In this document: positions 1 to 10,470 of the stretch, piece by piece
Numbering within the stretch: the stretch's first letter is position 1
How the letters are laid out: each line of letters opens with the position of its first letter
NCBI RefSeq assembly: GCF_900100155.1
Contig: NZ_FMTP01000001.1
Coordinates: forward strand, 744,001 to 808,000
Length of the DNA stretch: 64,000 nt
Direction: 5' to 3'
Source of the DNA: Ancylobacter rudongensis
Lineage (GTDB): Bacteria > Pseudomonadota > Alphaproteobacteria > Rhizobiales > Xanthobacteraceae
Translations under genes and position numbers: made by a program
The notes under the pieces: model-generated
What the model saw: only the letters and a program-made list of their open reading frames with translations
Database searches by the model: none
What the model was told of the DNA's origin: nothing

Positions 1-796
1 GCAAGGTGGGGGCGAGCAGGGTGCGCGTCGCGTCCGCCACATCCGCCTGCCGCATCAGGCTCTCGCCGACAAGGATGCAGTTGATGTTCACCTGCGCCAG
101 CCGGGCGATATCGTCCGGCGTGAAGATGCCGCTTTCGCCGACGATGATGCGGTCGGCGGGGATGCGCGGGGCGAGGCGCTCGGACGTTTCCAGCGTCACC
201 TCGAAATTGCGCAGGTTGCGGTTGTTGATGCCGACGAGCCGCGCCGGCAGCTTCAAGGCCCGGTCGAGCTCGGCGTCGTCATGCACCTCCACCAGCGCGT
301 CCATGCCGAGGCCGTGCGCGGTCTCGACGAGGTCGAGCGCCAGCGCATCTTCGACCGAGGCCATGATGACGAGGATGCAATCGGCGCCCCAGCTGCGCGC
401 CTCGAACACCTGGTAGGTGTCGTAGAGGAAATCCTTGCGCAGCGCCGGCAGCGAACAGGCGGCCCGGGCGGCGACGAGGAACTCCGGCGCGCCCTGGAAG
501 GAGGGGCGGTCGGTAAGCACGGACAGACACGCCGCCCCGCCTTCCTCATAGGCCCGGGCCAGAGAGGGCGGGGCGAAATCGGCGCGGATCAGCCCCTTGG
601 AGGGGCTGGCTTTCTTGATCTCGGCGATCAGCGCGGTGGTGCCGGCGGCGATCTTCGCCTCGATCGCCTTGAGGAATCCACGCGCCGGGGGCTGCGCCTC
701 GGCAGCAGCGCGCACGCCGGCGAAAGGCCGCTCGCGTTTGGCGGTGGCGATCTCCTCGCGCTTATAGGCGCCGATCTTCTCCAGAATGTCGGCCAT
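1..796 (-). CDS. trpC: Indole-3-glycerol phosphate synthase (3' end cut by window edge)
   Basis: TrpC closes the indole ring of tryptophan, converting carboxyphenylaminodeoxyribulose phosphate to indole-3-glycerol phosphate in the cytoplasm. The translation starts [17 protein letters not shown] and carries the TIM-barrel motifs IKKASPSKG (substrate-binding lysine), [21 protein letters not shown] and GESGIF in the expected order. About 265 codons are present; the family is about 260-275 residues long, so only a few C-terminal residues are missing. It is the last visible gene of ppiD-trpE-trpG-trpD-trpC and starts 9 bases after the trpD stop. The ATG is the natural start because the IGAYKREEI block follows it directly. 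Confidence 0.95.
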   Translation of the reverse strand, partial: MADILEKIGAYKREEIATAKRERPFAGVRAAAEAQPPARGFLKAIEAKIAAGTTALIAEIKKASPSKGLIRADFAPPSLARAYEEGGAACLSVLTDRPSFQGAPEFLVAARAACSLPALRKDFLYDTYQVFEARSWGADCILVIMASVEDALALDLVETAHGLGMDALVEVHDDAELDRALKLPARLVGINNRNLRNFEVTLETSERLAPRIPADRIIVGESGIFTPDDIARLAQVNINCILVGESLMRQADVADATRTLLAPTL

Positions 797-805
797 GCCG
801 CGCTC

Positions 806-1867
806 CTATTCCGCCGCTGCGAGGGCGGAGGCCGCGACCAGCCGGTCGAGCGCCGCCGCCGCATGGCCGCCCGTCAGGCTGGCGCGCGCCAGTTCCAGTC
901 CGGCGCCGAGTTCGTCGACCTTGCCGGCAACGACCAGCGCGGCGGCGGCGTTGAGCAGGGCGACATCGGCATAGGCGCTCGGCTCGCCATTGAGCACCGC
1001 GCGCAATGCCAGCGCATTGGCGGCGCCGTCGCCGCCCTTCAGCGCTTCCGGCGTGGCGCGGGTGAGGCCGAACGTCTCCGGCGCGATCTCAAAGCTGCGA
1101 ATGGCGCCGTCCTTCAGTTCGGCGACATGGGTCGGGCCTGTGGTGGTGATCTCGTCGAGGCCGTCGGAGCCGTGGACCACCCAGGCGCGGGTCGAGCCGA
1201 GCGTGCGCAGCACCTCGGCGATGGGCTCGACCCAGCCTCGGGCGAACACGCCGACCATCTGCCGGGTGACGCCAGCGGGGTTGGACAGCGGGCCGATCAG
1301 GTTGAAGATGGTGCGCGTGCCCATTTCCACCCGGGTCGGGCCGACATGCTTCATCGCCGGGTGATGGGCGGGGGCGAACATGAAGCCGATGCCGGCCTCG
1401 CTGATGCACCGGGAGATGGCGGCTGGCGACAGGTCGATCGTCACGCCAAGCGCCATCAGTACGTCGGCGGCGCCGGACTTCGAGGAGAGCGCGCGGTTGC
1501 CATGCTTGGCCACCGGCACGCCCGCGCCGGCGACGATGAAGGCGGCGCAGGTGGAGATGTTGTAGGAGCCGGAGGCGTCGCCCCCGGTGCCGACCACGTC
1601 CACAGCGTCGGCCGGCGCGTCCACCCGCAGCATCTTGGCGCGCATGGTGGAAACGGCGCCGGCGATTTCCTCGATCGCCTCGCCCCGCACCCTGAGCGCC
1701 ATGAGGATGGCGCCGATCTGCGAGGGCGTCGCCTCGCCCGACATCATCACGTCGAAGGCGGCGGCGGCTTCCGCCCGCGTCAGAGTGGTGCCGGTCGCCA
1801 GCTTGCCGATGATGGGCTTGAGGTTGTCCATGTGGCCCTGCGTCCCCGCCTGTTGTGCCGCGCTCAC
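806..1867 (-). CDS. trpD: Anthranilate phosphoribosyltransferase
   Basis: TrpD transfers phosphoribose from PRPP to anthranilate, the second step of tryptophan synthesis. The PRPP-binding glycine loop [15 protein letters not shown] and the downstream [15 protein letters not shown] block are intact, and the length (353 residues from the GTG, 341 from an internal ATG at 1831) fits the family. The GTG start overlaps the trpG stop (GTGA), which points to translational coupling. The ATG at 1831 ([11 protein letters not shown]) matches where most homologues begin, so the true start is uncertain. The anthranilate made by TrpE/TrpG is its substrate. Confidence 0.95.
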   Translation of the reverse strand: MSAAQQAGTQGHMDNLKPIIGKLATGTTLTRAEAAAAFDVMMSGEATPSQIGAILMALRVRGEAIEEIAGAVSTMRAKMLRVDAPADAVDVVGTGGDASGSYNISTCAAFIVAGAGVPVAKHGNRALSSKSGAADVLMALGVTIDLSPAAISRCISEAGIGFMFAPAHHPAMKHVGPTRVEMGTRTIFNLIGPLSNPAGVTRQMVGVFARGWVEPIAEVLRTLGSTRAWVVHGSDGLDEITTTGPTHVAELKDGAIRSFEIAPETFGLTRATPEALKGGDGAANALALRAVLNGEPSAYADVALLNAAAALVVAGKVDELGAGLELARASLTGGHAAAALDRLVAASALAAAE

Positions 1868-2472
1868 GCCGCCCGCTTCCGGCCGGGGCCGGCATTCCAG
1901 GCGCGCGCGAGGTCGAGGAAGTTCTTGAGGATGGTCCGGCCGTGCTCGGAGGCGATGCTCTCCGGGTGGAACTGCACCCCGTGCACGGGCAGCGTCTTGT
2001 GCGAAAGACCCATGATGAGCCCGTCATCGGTCTGGGCGGTGACGGCGAGCGCGTCGGGCAGCGTGTCGCGCTTCACCACCAGCGAGTGGTAGCGCGTTGC
2101 CCGCAGCGTGCCGTTGATGCCGTGGAAGACGCCCTCATTGCTGTGGCTGATGTTGGAGAGCTTGCCGTGAATGGGCTGCGGCGCGCGCACCACGTCGCCG
2201 CCGAACACCTGACCGATGGCCTGGTGGCCCAGGCACACGCCGAACACCGGCACGCCCTCGGCCGCCGCCCGCGCAATCAGCGCGCAGGAAATGCCGGCCT
2301 CGTTCGGCGTCGCCGGTCCCGGCGAGATGACGATGGCCTCGGGCTTCAGCGCCATGGCCTCATCGACGGTGAGGGTGTCGTTGCGGCGTACCTCGACCTC
2401 GGCGCCGAGGCCACCGATATAGTGGACGAGGTTCCAGGTGAAGCTGTCGTAATTGTCGATGAGCAGGATCAT
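1864..2472 (-). CDS. trpG: Anthranilate synthase glutamine amidotransferase subunit
   Basis: This is the class I glutamine amidotransferase subunit that feeds ammonia to TrpE. The oxyanion and nucleophile motif [10 protein letters not shown] places the catalytic Cys at residue 80, and the His-Glu pair lies in VQFHPES (His169, Glu171). Length is 202 residues, normal for a stand-alone TrpG. In several rhizobia trpE and trpG are fused; here they are separate, with 139 bases between them. The stop overlaps the trpD start. A PabA role (para-aminobenzoate) cannot be excluded from sequence, but the trp context makes TrpG the primary call. Confidence 0.93.
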   Translation of the reverse strand: MILLIDNYDSFTWNLVHYIGGLGAEVEVRRNDTLTVDEAMALKPEAIVISPGPATPNEAGISCALIARAAAEGVPVFGVCLGHQAIGQVFGGDVVRAPQPIHGKLSNISHSNEGVFHGINGTLRATRYHSLVVKRDTLPDALAVTAQTDDGLIMGLSHKTLPVHGVQFHPESIASEHGRTILKNFLDLARAWNAGPGRKRAA

Positions 2473-2611
2473 CGTGCGTCCATCCGCCGGCCTGATGCGG
2501 CTGTGAAAAGGTCTAGGTTGTGTTCCGGCGCAGGGTCAAGCCGCACCGTCCGGCGATCGTCTCTATCGCCAGCCCCGCCATCGCGCGTGACGCCGCTCCC
2601 CGCCCATGGCC

Positions 2612-4126
2612 TTACTGCCCACGTCCGGCCCGGGCGGCGAAGCGCACGGCTTCCTCGCCGGCGCGGAACAGCGCCTTGGCCTTGTTGACGCATTCCTGCA
2701 ATTCGCTCTCGGGCACGGAATCATAGACGATGCCCGCGCCCGCCTGCACATACATCCGCCCGTCCTTCACCACGGCGGTGCGCAGCACGATGCAGGTGTC
2801 CATTTCGCCATCGGCGCCGAAATAGCCGATGGCCCCGGCATAGATGCCGCGCTTGTCGCGCTCCAGCTCGTCGATGATCTCCATCGCCCTCACCTTCGGC
2901 GCGCCCGAGACGGTGCCGGCAGGAAAACCGGCGGCGAGGGCGTCGAGCGCGTCGCGGCGCGGGTCGAGCGTGCCCTCGACATTGGAGACGATGTGCATGA
3001 CCTGGCTGTAGCGCTCGACGAAGAAGCTGTCGGTAACATGCACCGAGCCAATGGTGGCGACGCGGCCGACATCGTTGCGCCCGAGGTCAAGCAGCATCAG
3101 GTGCTCTGCGCGCTCCTTCGGGTCGGCGAGGAGTTCCTCCTCCAGCGCCTTGTCCTCATGCGGGGTTGCGCCCCGCCGACGGGTGCCGGCGATGGGACGG
3201 ATGGTGACGGTGTCGGCGCGCAGCCGCACCAGAATCTCCGGGCTGGAGCAGACCAGCGAGAAGCCGCCGAAGTTGAAATAGACCAGGAACGGCGCCGGGT
3301 TGATCCGCCGCAGCGCCCGGTAGAGCGAGAAGGGCGGCAGGTTGAACGGTGCCTCGAAGCGCTGCGACAGCACCACCTGGAAGATGTCGCCGGCGCGGAT
3401 GTACTCCTTGGCCCGCTCGACCATGTCGAGATAGGCCGCCGGCTCGGTGTTGGACTGCGGCTCCACCGCCTGGTGGAAGGCATCCTCGGAGGGCAGGTTG
3501 GGCAGCGCGCTGTCGAGCGCCGCCACCACCTTCTCCAGCCGCACGCGCGCCGCCTCATAGGCCGCGGCCGCCGGCACGCCGGCATCGGGACGCACCGGGG
3601 TGACGACGGTGATCTCGTCGCGCACGGCGTCGAACACCACCATGACCGTCGGGCGGATGAAGATCGCGTCCGGCACGCCGAACACGTCCGGCTTGGGCGC
3701 CGGCAGGCGCTCCATCTGCCGCACCATGTCGTAGCCGAGATAGCCGAACACGCCGGCCGCCATCGGCGGGGCGCCTTCCGGCAGGTGGATGCGCGATTCC
3801 TCGACAAGCGCGCGCAGCGCCAGCAGCGGCGGCTGCGCGCAGGGCTCGAAGGCCTCGGCGTCGGTGGCGGCGCGGCGGTTGATCTCGGCGCGGTCGCCAT
3901 GGCAGCGCCAGATCACGTCCGGGTCGATGCCGATCATCGAGTAGCGCCCGCGCGTGGCGCCGCCCTCGACCGATTCGAGCAGGAAGCTGTTGGGCCGCTC
4001 GCCGGCGATCTTGAGGAAGGCCGAGACCGGGGTTTCGAGATCGGCGATCAGCGTGGTGGTGACGACCTGCGCCTCGCCGCGCTGATAGGTGGCGGCGAAG
4101 GCGTCCGCTTCAGGAGTGAGGCTCAT
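2612..4126 (-). CDS. trpE: Anthranilate synthase component I
   Basis: TrpE converts chorismate plus ammonia to anthranilate, the committed step of tryptophan synthesis. At 504 residues it has the usual N-terminal domain with the LLESVEGG tryptophan feedback-site motif near residue 50 and the C-terminal chorismate-binding domain with the PIAGTRRRG, RAEHLMLLDLGRND and GAPKVRAMEIIDELE motifs. It starts only 15 bases after the ppiD stop, so it is probably read from a promoter in front of ppiD. I found no leader-peptide attenuator in that short gap. The 139 bases between trpE and trpG show no gene I can support. Confidence 0.95.
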   Translation of the reverse strand: MSLTPEADAFAATYQRGEAQVVTTTLIADLETPVSAFLKIAGERPNSFLLESVEGGATRGRYSMIGIDPDVIWRCHGDRAEINRRAATDAEAFEPCAQPPLLALRALVEESRIHLPEGAPPMAAGVFGYLGYDMVRQMERLPAPKPDVFGVPDAIFIRPTVMVVFDAVRDEITVVTPVRPDAGVPAAAAYEAARVRLEKVVAALDSALPNLPSEDAFHQAVEPQSNTEPAAYLDMVERAKEYIRAGDIFQVVLSQRFEAPFNLPPFSLYRALRRINPAPFLVYFNFGGFSLVCSSPEILVRLRADTVTIRPIAGTRRRGATPHEDKALEEELLADPKERAEHLMLLDLGRNDVGRVATIGSVHVTDSFFVERYSQVMHIVSNVEGTLDPRRDALDALAAGFPAGTVSGAPKVRAMEIIDELERDKRGIYAGAIGYFGADGEMDTCIVLRTAVVKDGRMYVQAGAGIVYDSVPESELQECVNKAKALFRAGEEAVRFAARAGRGQ

Positions 4127-4141
4127 GACCCGCGTTCCGCC

Positions 4142-6034
4142 TCAGTTCACCGCGTCGGTGCCGACGATCTGGTCGAGCGCGGCGCGGTTGATGCGGGCGC
4201 CGAGGCGCGCCTGCAGCTCGACCAGATATTCGGTCATCAGGTCGTTCTGCAGGTTCTGGCGCAGGTCTGAGACCAGCTTCTCGTCAGTGGCGGCCGTCGT
4301 GCTGGGCACGCTGGCGCGCAGCACCTGGAACAGCAGGCGGCTCTCGCCGGCCTCCGCCATCGCGCTGCCGACCCCGCCCTCGGGCGTCTCGAACACGGCG
4401 GCCATGATGTCCTGCGGCACGCCATCGGCGGTGCGGCCACGGCGCAGGCCATTGGCGGCGCGCAGTTCGAGCCCGGCCTCGCTCACGGCCTGGTCGAAGG
4501 GCGTGCCGGCGGCGATCTTCGCTTTGATCTCCTCAACCCGGGCGTCGAGCGCCTGGGCGGCCTGGTCCTGCTTCCAGCGGTCGAGAACCTGGGCGCGGGC
4601 CTCCTCGAAGGAACGCTCGCGCGGCGGGGTGATCTCGTCGACCTGGTACCAGACATAGCCGCCATTCTGCGGCAGCTGGACCGGGTCGTTCTCCGCCCCG
4701 ACCTCGGAGGAGAAGGCGCCGCGCAGGACCTCCGAGCGGGCCGGGAAGGTGGCGATCGCCGTGCCGCCGGGCGCCTGGCCCTGGATGCTGGTGTCAAAAT
4801 TCTGCAGCTTCAGCCCGACCTTGCCGGCGATCTCGGCCAGCTGGGCGCCGCCGGCGCGCTCATCCTCGATGCTGTCATAGGTGGTCAGCATCGCCCGCCG
4901 GGCGGCGTTGACCTGCAGCGCGGCGCGAATCGCCGGCGCCACCTCCGCCAGCGGCTGGACGCTGCCCGGGGTGATGGCGCCGATATGGACGATGACCGGG
5001 CCGAAGCGGCCGGCGATGACGCCGCTGGTGCCCTCGGCCGGGAGCGAGAAGGCGGCATCTGCGACCTGGCGGTCGATGATGTCGGCGCGGGAGACGTTGC
5101 CGAGATCGACATCTTTGGCGCTCAGCTTGCGCTCGGTGACGATGTCGGTGAAGGGCGTGCCGGCGGCAATGCGCGCGGCGGCAGCCTCGGCCTCATCCTG
5201 CGAGGGGAAGACGAGCTGCTGGACGACGCGCTTCTCCGGCGTGCCGTAGGTGGAAAGGTTGGCGTTGTAGGCGGCCTCGACCTCGGCGTCGGAAACCGAC
5301 TCGCTCGACGCCAGTGCTTCCGGCGTCAGCACCAGCACGCCGATCGTGCGGAATTCCGGCGCGCGGAAGGCGACCTTGCGCGCCTCGAAGAACTTCTGCA
5401 GCTCCTCGTCCGAGGGGGCGGCCGGGGCGGTAAGGGCGGCCGGTGTCAGCATCGCGTAATTGACCGAGCGCTCCTCGCCCTCATAGCGGGCGAGGGCGTC
5501 CTTCAACACCTGCGGCACCTCGATGCCGCCACCCAGCGACTGGATCAGCTGCTGGCGCAGGGCGAGCCCGCGTTCCGCCGCGACGAAACGGGCCTCTGTG
5601 AAGCCGTTGGAGCGCAGGAGCTGATTGAAATAGGCGGGATCGAAGCTGCCGCTCGGGCCGTGGAACGCCGGGTTGGCCTGCACCCGCCGCGCGATCTCCT
5701 CATCGGAGAGCGCCAGGCCAAGCGACTTCGCCTGGTCGTTGAGCGCTGCCTCGGCGAGCTGTTCGTTCAGGAGCTGGTCGGGAATGCCGAAGGCGCGGGC
5801 CTGGCCGGGCGTGATGCCGCGCTTGAGCTGCTGGCTGATCTGCTGGAGCCGCTCCTGATAGGCCTGGCGGAATTCCGGCACGGTGATCTCGCTGTCGCCG
5901 ATCGTCGCCAGCGTCTGGCCGCCGAAGCCGCGAAACACATCGGCGATGCCCCAGACCGCGAAGCTGAGGATGAGGAGACCCATCAGGATCTTGGCGACAA
6001 TTCCGGTAGAGCTCTTGCGCAGCGACTCAAGCAT
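4142..6034 (-). CDS. ppiD: Membrane-anchored peptidyl-prolyl isomerase / SurA_N chaperone (PpiD family)
   Basis: PpiD-type proteins sit in the inner membrane with a periplasmic chaperone body and help newly secreted proteins fold. The 630-residue product has one N-terminal membrane anchor (about residues 12-32, hydrophobic after MLESLRKSSTG), a SurA_N-like region (about 35-180) and a parvulin-like rotamase region around residues 255-360 (VVQQLVFPSQDEAE, then SPAEGTSG-like and GRFGPVIVHI segments), followed by a second helical region. It heads the operon that includes trpEGDC and is divergent from tpiA, an arrangement common in alphaproteobacteria. Whether the parvulin domain is active cannot be judged here. 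Confidence 0.88.
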   Translation of the reverse strand: MLESLRKSSTGIVAKILMGLLILSFAVWGIADVFRGFGGQTLATIGDSEITVPEFRQAYQERLQQISQQLKRGITPGQARAFGIPDQLLNEQLAEAALNDQAKSLGLALSDEEIARRVQANPAFHGPSGSFDPAYFNQLLRSNGFTEARFVAAERGLALRQQLIQSLGGGIEVPQVLKDALARYEGEERSVNYAMLTPAALTAPAAPSDEELQKFFEARKVAFRAPEFRTIGVLVLTPEALASSESVSDAEVEAAYNANLSTYGTPEKRVVQQLVFPSQDEAEAAAARIAAGTPFTDIVTERKLSAKDVDLGNVSRADIIDRQVADAAFSLPAEGTSGVIAGRFGPVIVHIGAITPGSVQPLAEVAPAIRAALQVNAARRAMLTTYDSIEDERAGGAQLAEIAGKVGLKLQNFDTSIQGQAPGGTAIATFPARSEVLRGAFSSEVGAENDPVQLPQNGGYVWYQVDEITPPRERSFEEARAQVLDRWKQDQAAQALDARVEEIKAKIAAGTPFDQAVSEAGLELRAANGLRRGRTADGVPQDIMAAVFETPEGGVGSAMAEAGESRLLFQVLRASVPSTTAATDEKLVSDLRQNLQNDLMTEYLVELQARLGARINRAALDQIVGTDAVN

Positions 6035-6220
6035 TTCATTCTCGTCTGGCGTCGGACGGGCAACGGCCCGGGGCGCGAAAGGCGCGCATAATAGGGAGGC
6101 GTCCCCGCCGCCGCAACGGCACTGATGCGTCCTTTCTGCAGCGAAAGCCGCTGCGCCGGCCCACCCGGTCTGTTATGAGGCGATGGCGCGGAGCTTTACA
6201 GTGCAGGAGCTTGGAACGGT

Positions 6221-6970
6221 ATGAAGATGCGTCGTCCGCTGGTCGCCGGCAATTGGAAGATGAACGGTCTGACGGCCTCGCTCGCCGAGTTCGATCGGAT
6301 CGTCGAAGGATATGACGGCGCGCTGAAGGCGAAGACCGACCTGCTCGTGTGCCCGCCGGCGACGCTGCTCGCCGCCTTTGCCGCCGGCCGGGGCGATGTC
6401 GGCATCGGCGGGCAGGACTGCCATGCCAAGCCGTTCGGTGCCCATACCGGCGATATCGCCGCCGAGATGCTGGCCGATGCGGGTGCCAGCGCCGTGATCG
6501 TCGGCCATTCCGAGCGGCGGCAGGACCATCGCGAGAGCAATGGCCAGGTGCGGGCCAAGGCCGAGGCGGCTCGCCGTGCCGGGCTCGTCGCCATCCTCTG
6601 CGTCGGCGAGACGCGGGCCGAGCGCGAGGCGGGGCAGGCGCTGGATGTGGTGCGCGGCCAGCTGGAGGGATCGATTCCCGACGGCGCCACGGCGGCCGAC
6701 CTCGTGGTCGCCTATGAGCCGGTCTGGGCGATCGGCACCGGCCTGACGCCGACCATTGAGGACATCGCCGAAATGCACTCGGCGCTGCGGGCCGCGCTCA
6801 AGGCGCGCTTCGGCGCGGAGGGCGACGGGTTCCGGCTGCTTTATGGCGGCTCGGTGAAGCCGGACAATGCCACGGAGATTCTCGCCGTGGCCGATGTGGA
6901 CGGCGCTCTGGTCGGCGGGGCGAGCCTCAAGGCCGAGTCTTTTCTCGCCATCGCCCGCGCCTATCTCTAG
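6221..6970 (+). CDS. tpiA: Triose-phosphate isomerase
   Basis: TpiA interconverts dihydroxyacetone phosphate and glyceraldehyde 3-phosphate in glycolysis, gluconeogenesis and the Calvin cycle. All catalytic elements are visible in the 249-residue product: Lys13 in GNWKMN, His96 in VGHSERR, Glu166 in [11 protein letters not shown], and the phosphate-binding [10 protein letters not shown] near the C-terminus. The ATG at 6221 is followed by another in-frame ATG two codons later (6227), so the exact start is uncertain by two residues. The gene is divergent from ppiD across a 186-base spacer that must hold both promoters. Confidence 0.97.
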   Translation: MKMRRPLVAGNWKMNGLTASLAEFDRIVEGYDGALKAKTDLLVCPPATLLAAFAAGRGDVGIGGQDCHAKPFGAHTGDIAAEMLADAGASAVIVGHSERRQDHRESNGQVRAKAEAARRAGLVAILCVGETRAEREAGQALDVVRGQLEGSIPDGATAADLVVAYEPVWAIGTGLTPTIEDIAEMHSALRAALKARFGAEGDGFRLLYGGSVKPDNATEILAVADVDGALVGGASLKAESFLAIARAYL

Positions 6971-7137
6971 GCGCAGCGCGTCCTTCCGGTGCGCGGCGAG
7001 GGGTGTTCGTCCTCCGGCGTAGGCGCGGTGGCTGGAAACCCCGGCCGCAATCGTGTAGGAACGCGCCCAAAGATGGCGGCGCGTCGAGTCCGGGACAGGG
7101 CTCGTGTGCCGCTGCATGAGCATTTTGAAGGCGTCAG

Positions 7138-7527
7138 ATGCAAACCGTACTCATCGTCATCCATCTCATGGTCGTGCTGGCCCTGATCGGCGTGGTGCTG
7201 ATTCAGCGTTCCGAAGGGGGCGGCCTCGGCATCGGTGGTGGCGGCGGGGGAGGCGGCGGTGGCGGCTTCTTCAGCGCGCGCGGCACGGCCAATGTGCTGA
7301 CCCGCGCCACAGCGGTGCTCGCCGGGATGTTCTTCATCACCAGCCTGTCGCTCACCATTCTGGCTGGCTGGGGCCGTGGCCCGACCACCATCTTCAATGC
7401 GCCGACGGCGGTGCCGGGCGTGCCGTCGGCCCCCGCACCGGGCAGCTCGGTGCTCGACCAGCTCAATGCCGCCCAGCCCGCGCCGCCGGCCGCCCCGGCC
7501 GCGCCGCAGGCTCCGCAGTCGCAGTGA
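7138..7527 (+). CDS. secG: Preprotein translocase subunit SecG
   Basis: SecG is the small accessory subunit of the SecYEG protein-conducting channel. The product has the family layout: N-terminal transmembrane helix (MQTVLIVIHLMVVLALIGVV), the conserved LIQRSEGGGLG cytoplasmic loop, a second helix (about residues 57-80, AVLAGMFFITSLSLTILAG) and an unconserved Pro/Ala-rich tail, 129 residues in all. The loop contains an unusually long glycine run (about residues 31-43). A GAAGG ribosome site lies just upstream of the ATG. The order tpiA-secG-pyrG is typical of alphaproteobacteria. Confidence 0.95.
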   Translation: MQTVLIVIHLMVVLALIGVVLIQRSEGGGLGIGGGGGGGGGGGFFSARGTANVLTRATAVLAGMFFITSLSLTILAGWGRGPTTIFNAPTAVPGVPSAPAPGSSVLDQLNAAQPAPPAAPAAPQAPQSQ

Positions 7528-7631
7528 CATCGGCGCCGCGTCGGACCTTCCCGGCGCGGCATTCGGTTTAGCCACAGGCGAGCGCCCGTTCGGCAAGGCG
7601 GGCCCTCGTCGAATCGCGTTTTTGCCGGTAG

Positions 7632-9272
<1,641 letters not shown>

Positions 9273-9277
9273 GCCTG

Positions 9278-9300
9278 CGGGCGCGCCGGCGGCGCGCCCG
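9278..9300 (+). terminator. GC-rich hairpin after pyrG
   Basis: Six bases after the pyrG stop a perfect 10-base-pair inverted repeat (CGGGCGCGCC / GGCGCGCCCG) closes a three-base GGC loop. No T-run follows, so it is not a classical intrinsic terminator. It could act as an RNA 3' end stabiliser or a weak or Rho-assisted terminator. The remaining 200 bases to the next gene show nothing else I can name. Confidence 0.45.
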
Positions 9301-9503
9301 GCCGTCTGGACTCTGTCTTTCCGATCAAGCGGTTGGGCGGCTGTGCTGGCAGGTTGATTCCGCCGGTCGCGGGCGGGCGTGCTGGGAGTGGCCGCCGCTG
9401 GCGTCAGTCGAGGCTGGATTAACCTGCTGCCGCCGTGCTCTCATGGCGCTGTGGGGAAACCAGGCCGGGGCCTCGCGTGCCGGCCGAACGGGGAGAGGTG
9501 CTG

Positions 9504-10373
9504 GTGGAGCGCGGTCTTGATCACGTCGTCCATGTCGTCCGCGATCTGGAGGCGGCCGGCGAACTCTACGACATGCTGGGCTTCACGGTCGGCACCCGCA
9601 ATCGGCATCCCTGGGGGACCGACAACCGGATCATCCAGCTGCCGGGCTTCTTCGTCGAACTGCTTGAGATCGCCGAGCCGGACCGTATCCCGCCGCCGGG
9701 CGAGGCGAGCTTTTCCTTCGGCGCCTTCAACCGCGATTTCCTGGCCGATGTCGGGCCCGGCCTGTCCATGCTGGTGCTAGAGGGGCGCGACCCCGCCGGC
9801 GACAAGGCGGAATTCGACGCTGCCGGCTTCGGCGGGCTCGATCTGTTCGATTTCGAGCGCGAGGGCAAGCGGCTGGACGGGACCGACGTCAAGGTCGCCT
9901 TCTCGCTGGCCTATGCCCGCGACCCGGGCTCGCCGCATGCCGGCTTCTTCACCTGCCAGCAGCGCTACCCCGAGAATTTCTGGTCCCCGGACCTGCAGCG
10001 CCACATGAACGGTACCGATGGCGTGGTCGGCGTGGTGTTCACCGCCGCCGATCCGGCCGCCCATACCGGCTTTCTCAGCGCCTTCGCCGGCAGCGAGGCG
10101 CGCCGGGCGGTGGATGGCTGGTACATCGTCAAGACCCCGCGCGGCGACATCGACGTGATGAGCGACGCGCTGTTCACCCAGCGCTTCGGCGCGGCGGCAC
10201 CGGCCGGGCCGGGGCTGCGCCTTGCCGCCGTGCGCTTCGCGGTCGGCGATATGGACCGGCTGCGCCGGCGGGTCTCCTCCTCCCGCATGTCGGTGGAGGA
10301 TATCGAGGGCGTGGTGGTGGTCGGCCCGAAGTCCGCGCTCGGGGCAACGCTGGTGTTCGAGGCGGCGCGCTGA
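9504..10373 (+). CDS. VOC-family (glyoxalase-like) protein
   Basis: The product resembles the glyoxalase-like VOC fold (Glyoxalase_3 type): it opens with LDHVVHVVRDLEAAGELYDMLGF, the usual first beta-alpha-beta-beta-beta unit, and has a second, weaker unit in the C-terminal half. VOC proteins are metal-dependent lyases, dioxygenases or resistance proteins; the substrate here is unknown. The long frame opens at 9435, but a GGGGAG ribosome site at 9490-9495 sits 8 bases before an in-frame GTG at 9504, giving 289 residues that begin just ahead of the conserved domain. It is transcribed in the direction of pyrG but 230 bases away, and ends in front of a strong terminator. Confidence 0.75.
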   Translation: MERGLDHVVHVVRDLEAAGELYDMLGFTVGTRNRHPWGTDNRIIQLPGFFVELLEIAEPDRIPPPGEASFSFGAFNRDFLADVGPGLSMLVLEGRDPAGDKAEFDAAGFGGLDLFDFEREGKRLDGTDVKVAFSLAYARDPGSPHAGFFTCQQRYPENFWSPDLQRHMNGTDGVVGVVFTAADPAAHTGFLSAFAGSEARRAVDGWYIVKTPRGDIDVMSDALFTQRFGAAAPAGPGLRLAAVRFAVGDMDRLRRRVSSSRMSVEDIEGVVVVGPKSALGATLVFEAAR

Positions 10374-10404
10374 GGGCGAGGCCCGGCTGCAAACGGCAGA
10401 AAAC

Positions 10405-10436
10405 AAAAGCCCCGGAATCGCTTCCGGGGCTTTTTT
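10405..10436. terminator. Bidirectional intrinsic terminator
   Basis: A 13-base-pair perfect inverted repeat (AAAAGCCCCGGAA / TTCCGGGGCTTTT) with a TCGC loop is followed by further T residues, and the A-run on the left gives a T-run for the opposite strand. It lies between the convergent VOC gene and the GH17/GT2 glycosyltransferase gene and can stop transcription from both sides. Confidence 0.92.
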
Positions 10437-10470
10437 CATGTCGCCTGCGAAGCGGCAGCCGGGCGAGGCC

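Noticed and set aside
281..2092. Plus-strand frame of 603 codons across trpC, trpD and trpG
   Set aside because: Composition typical for the antisense of GC-rich genes; the minus strand carries three complete, motif-bearing trp genes.
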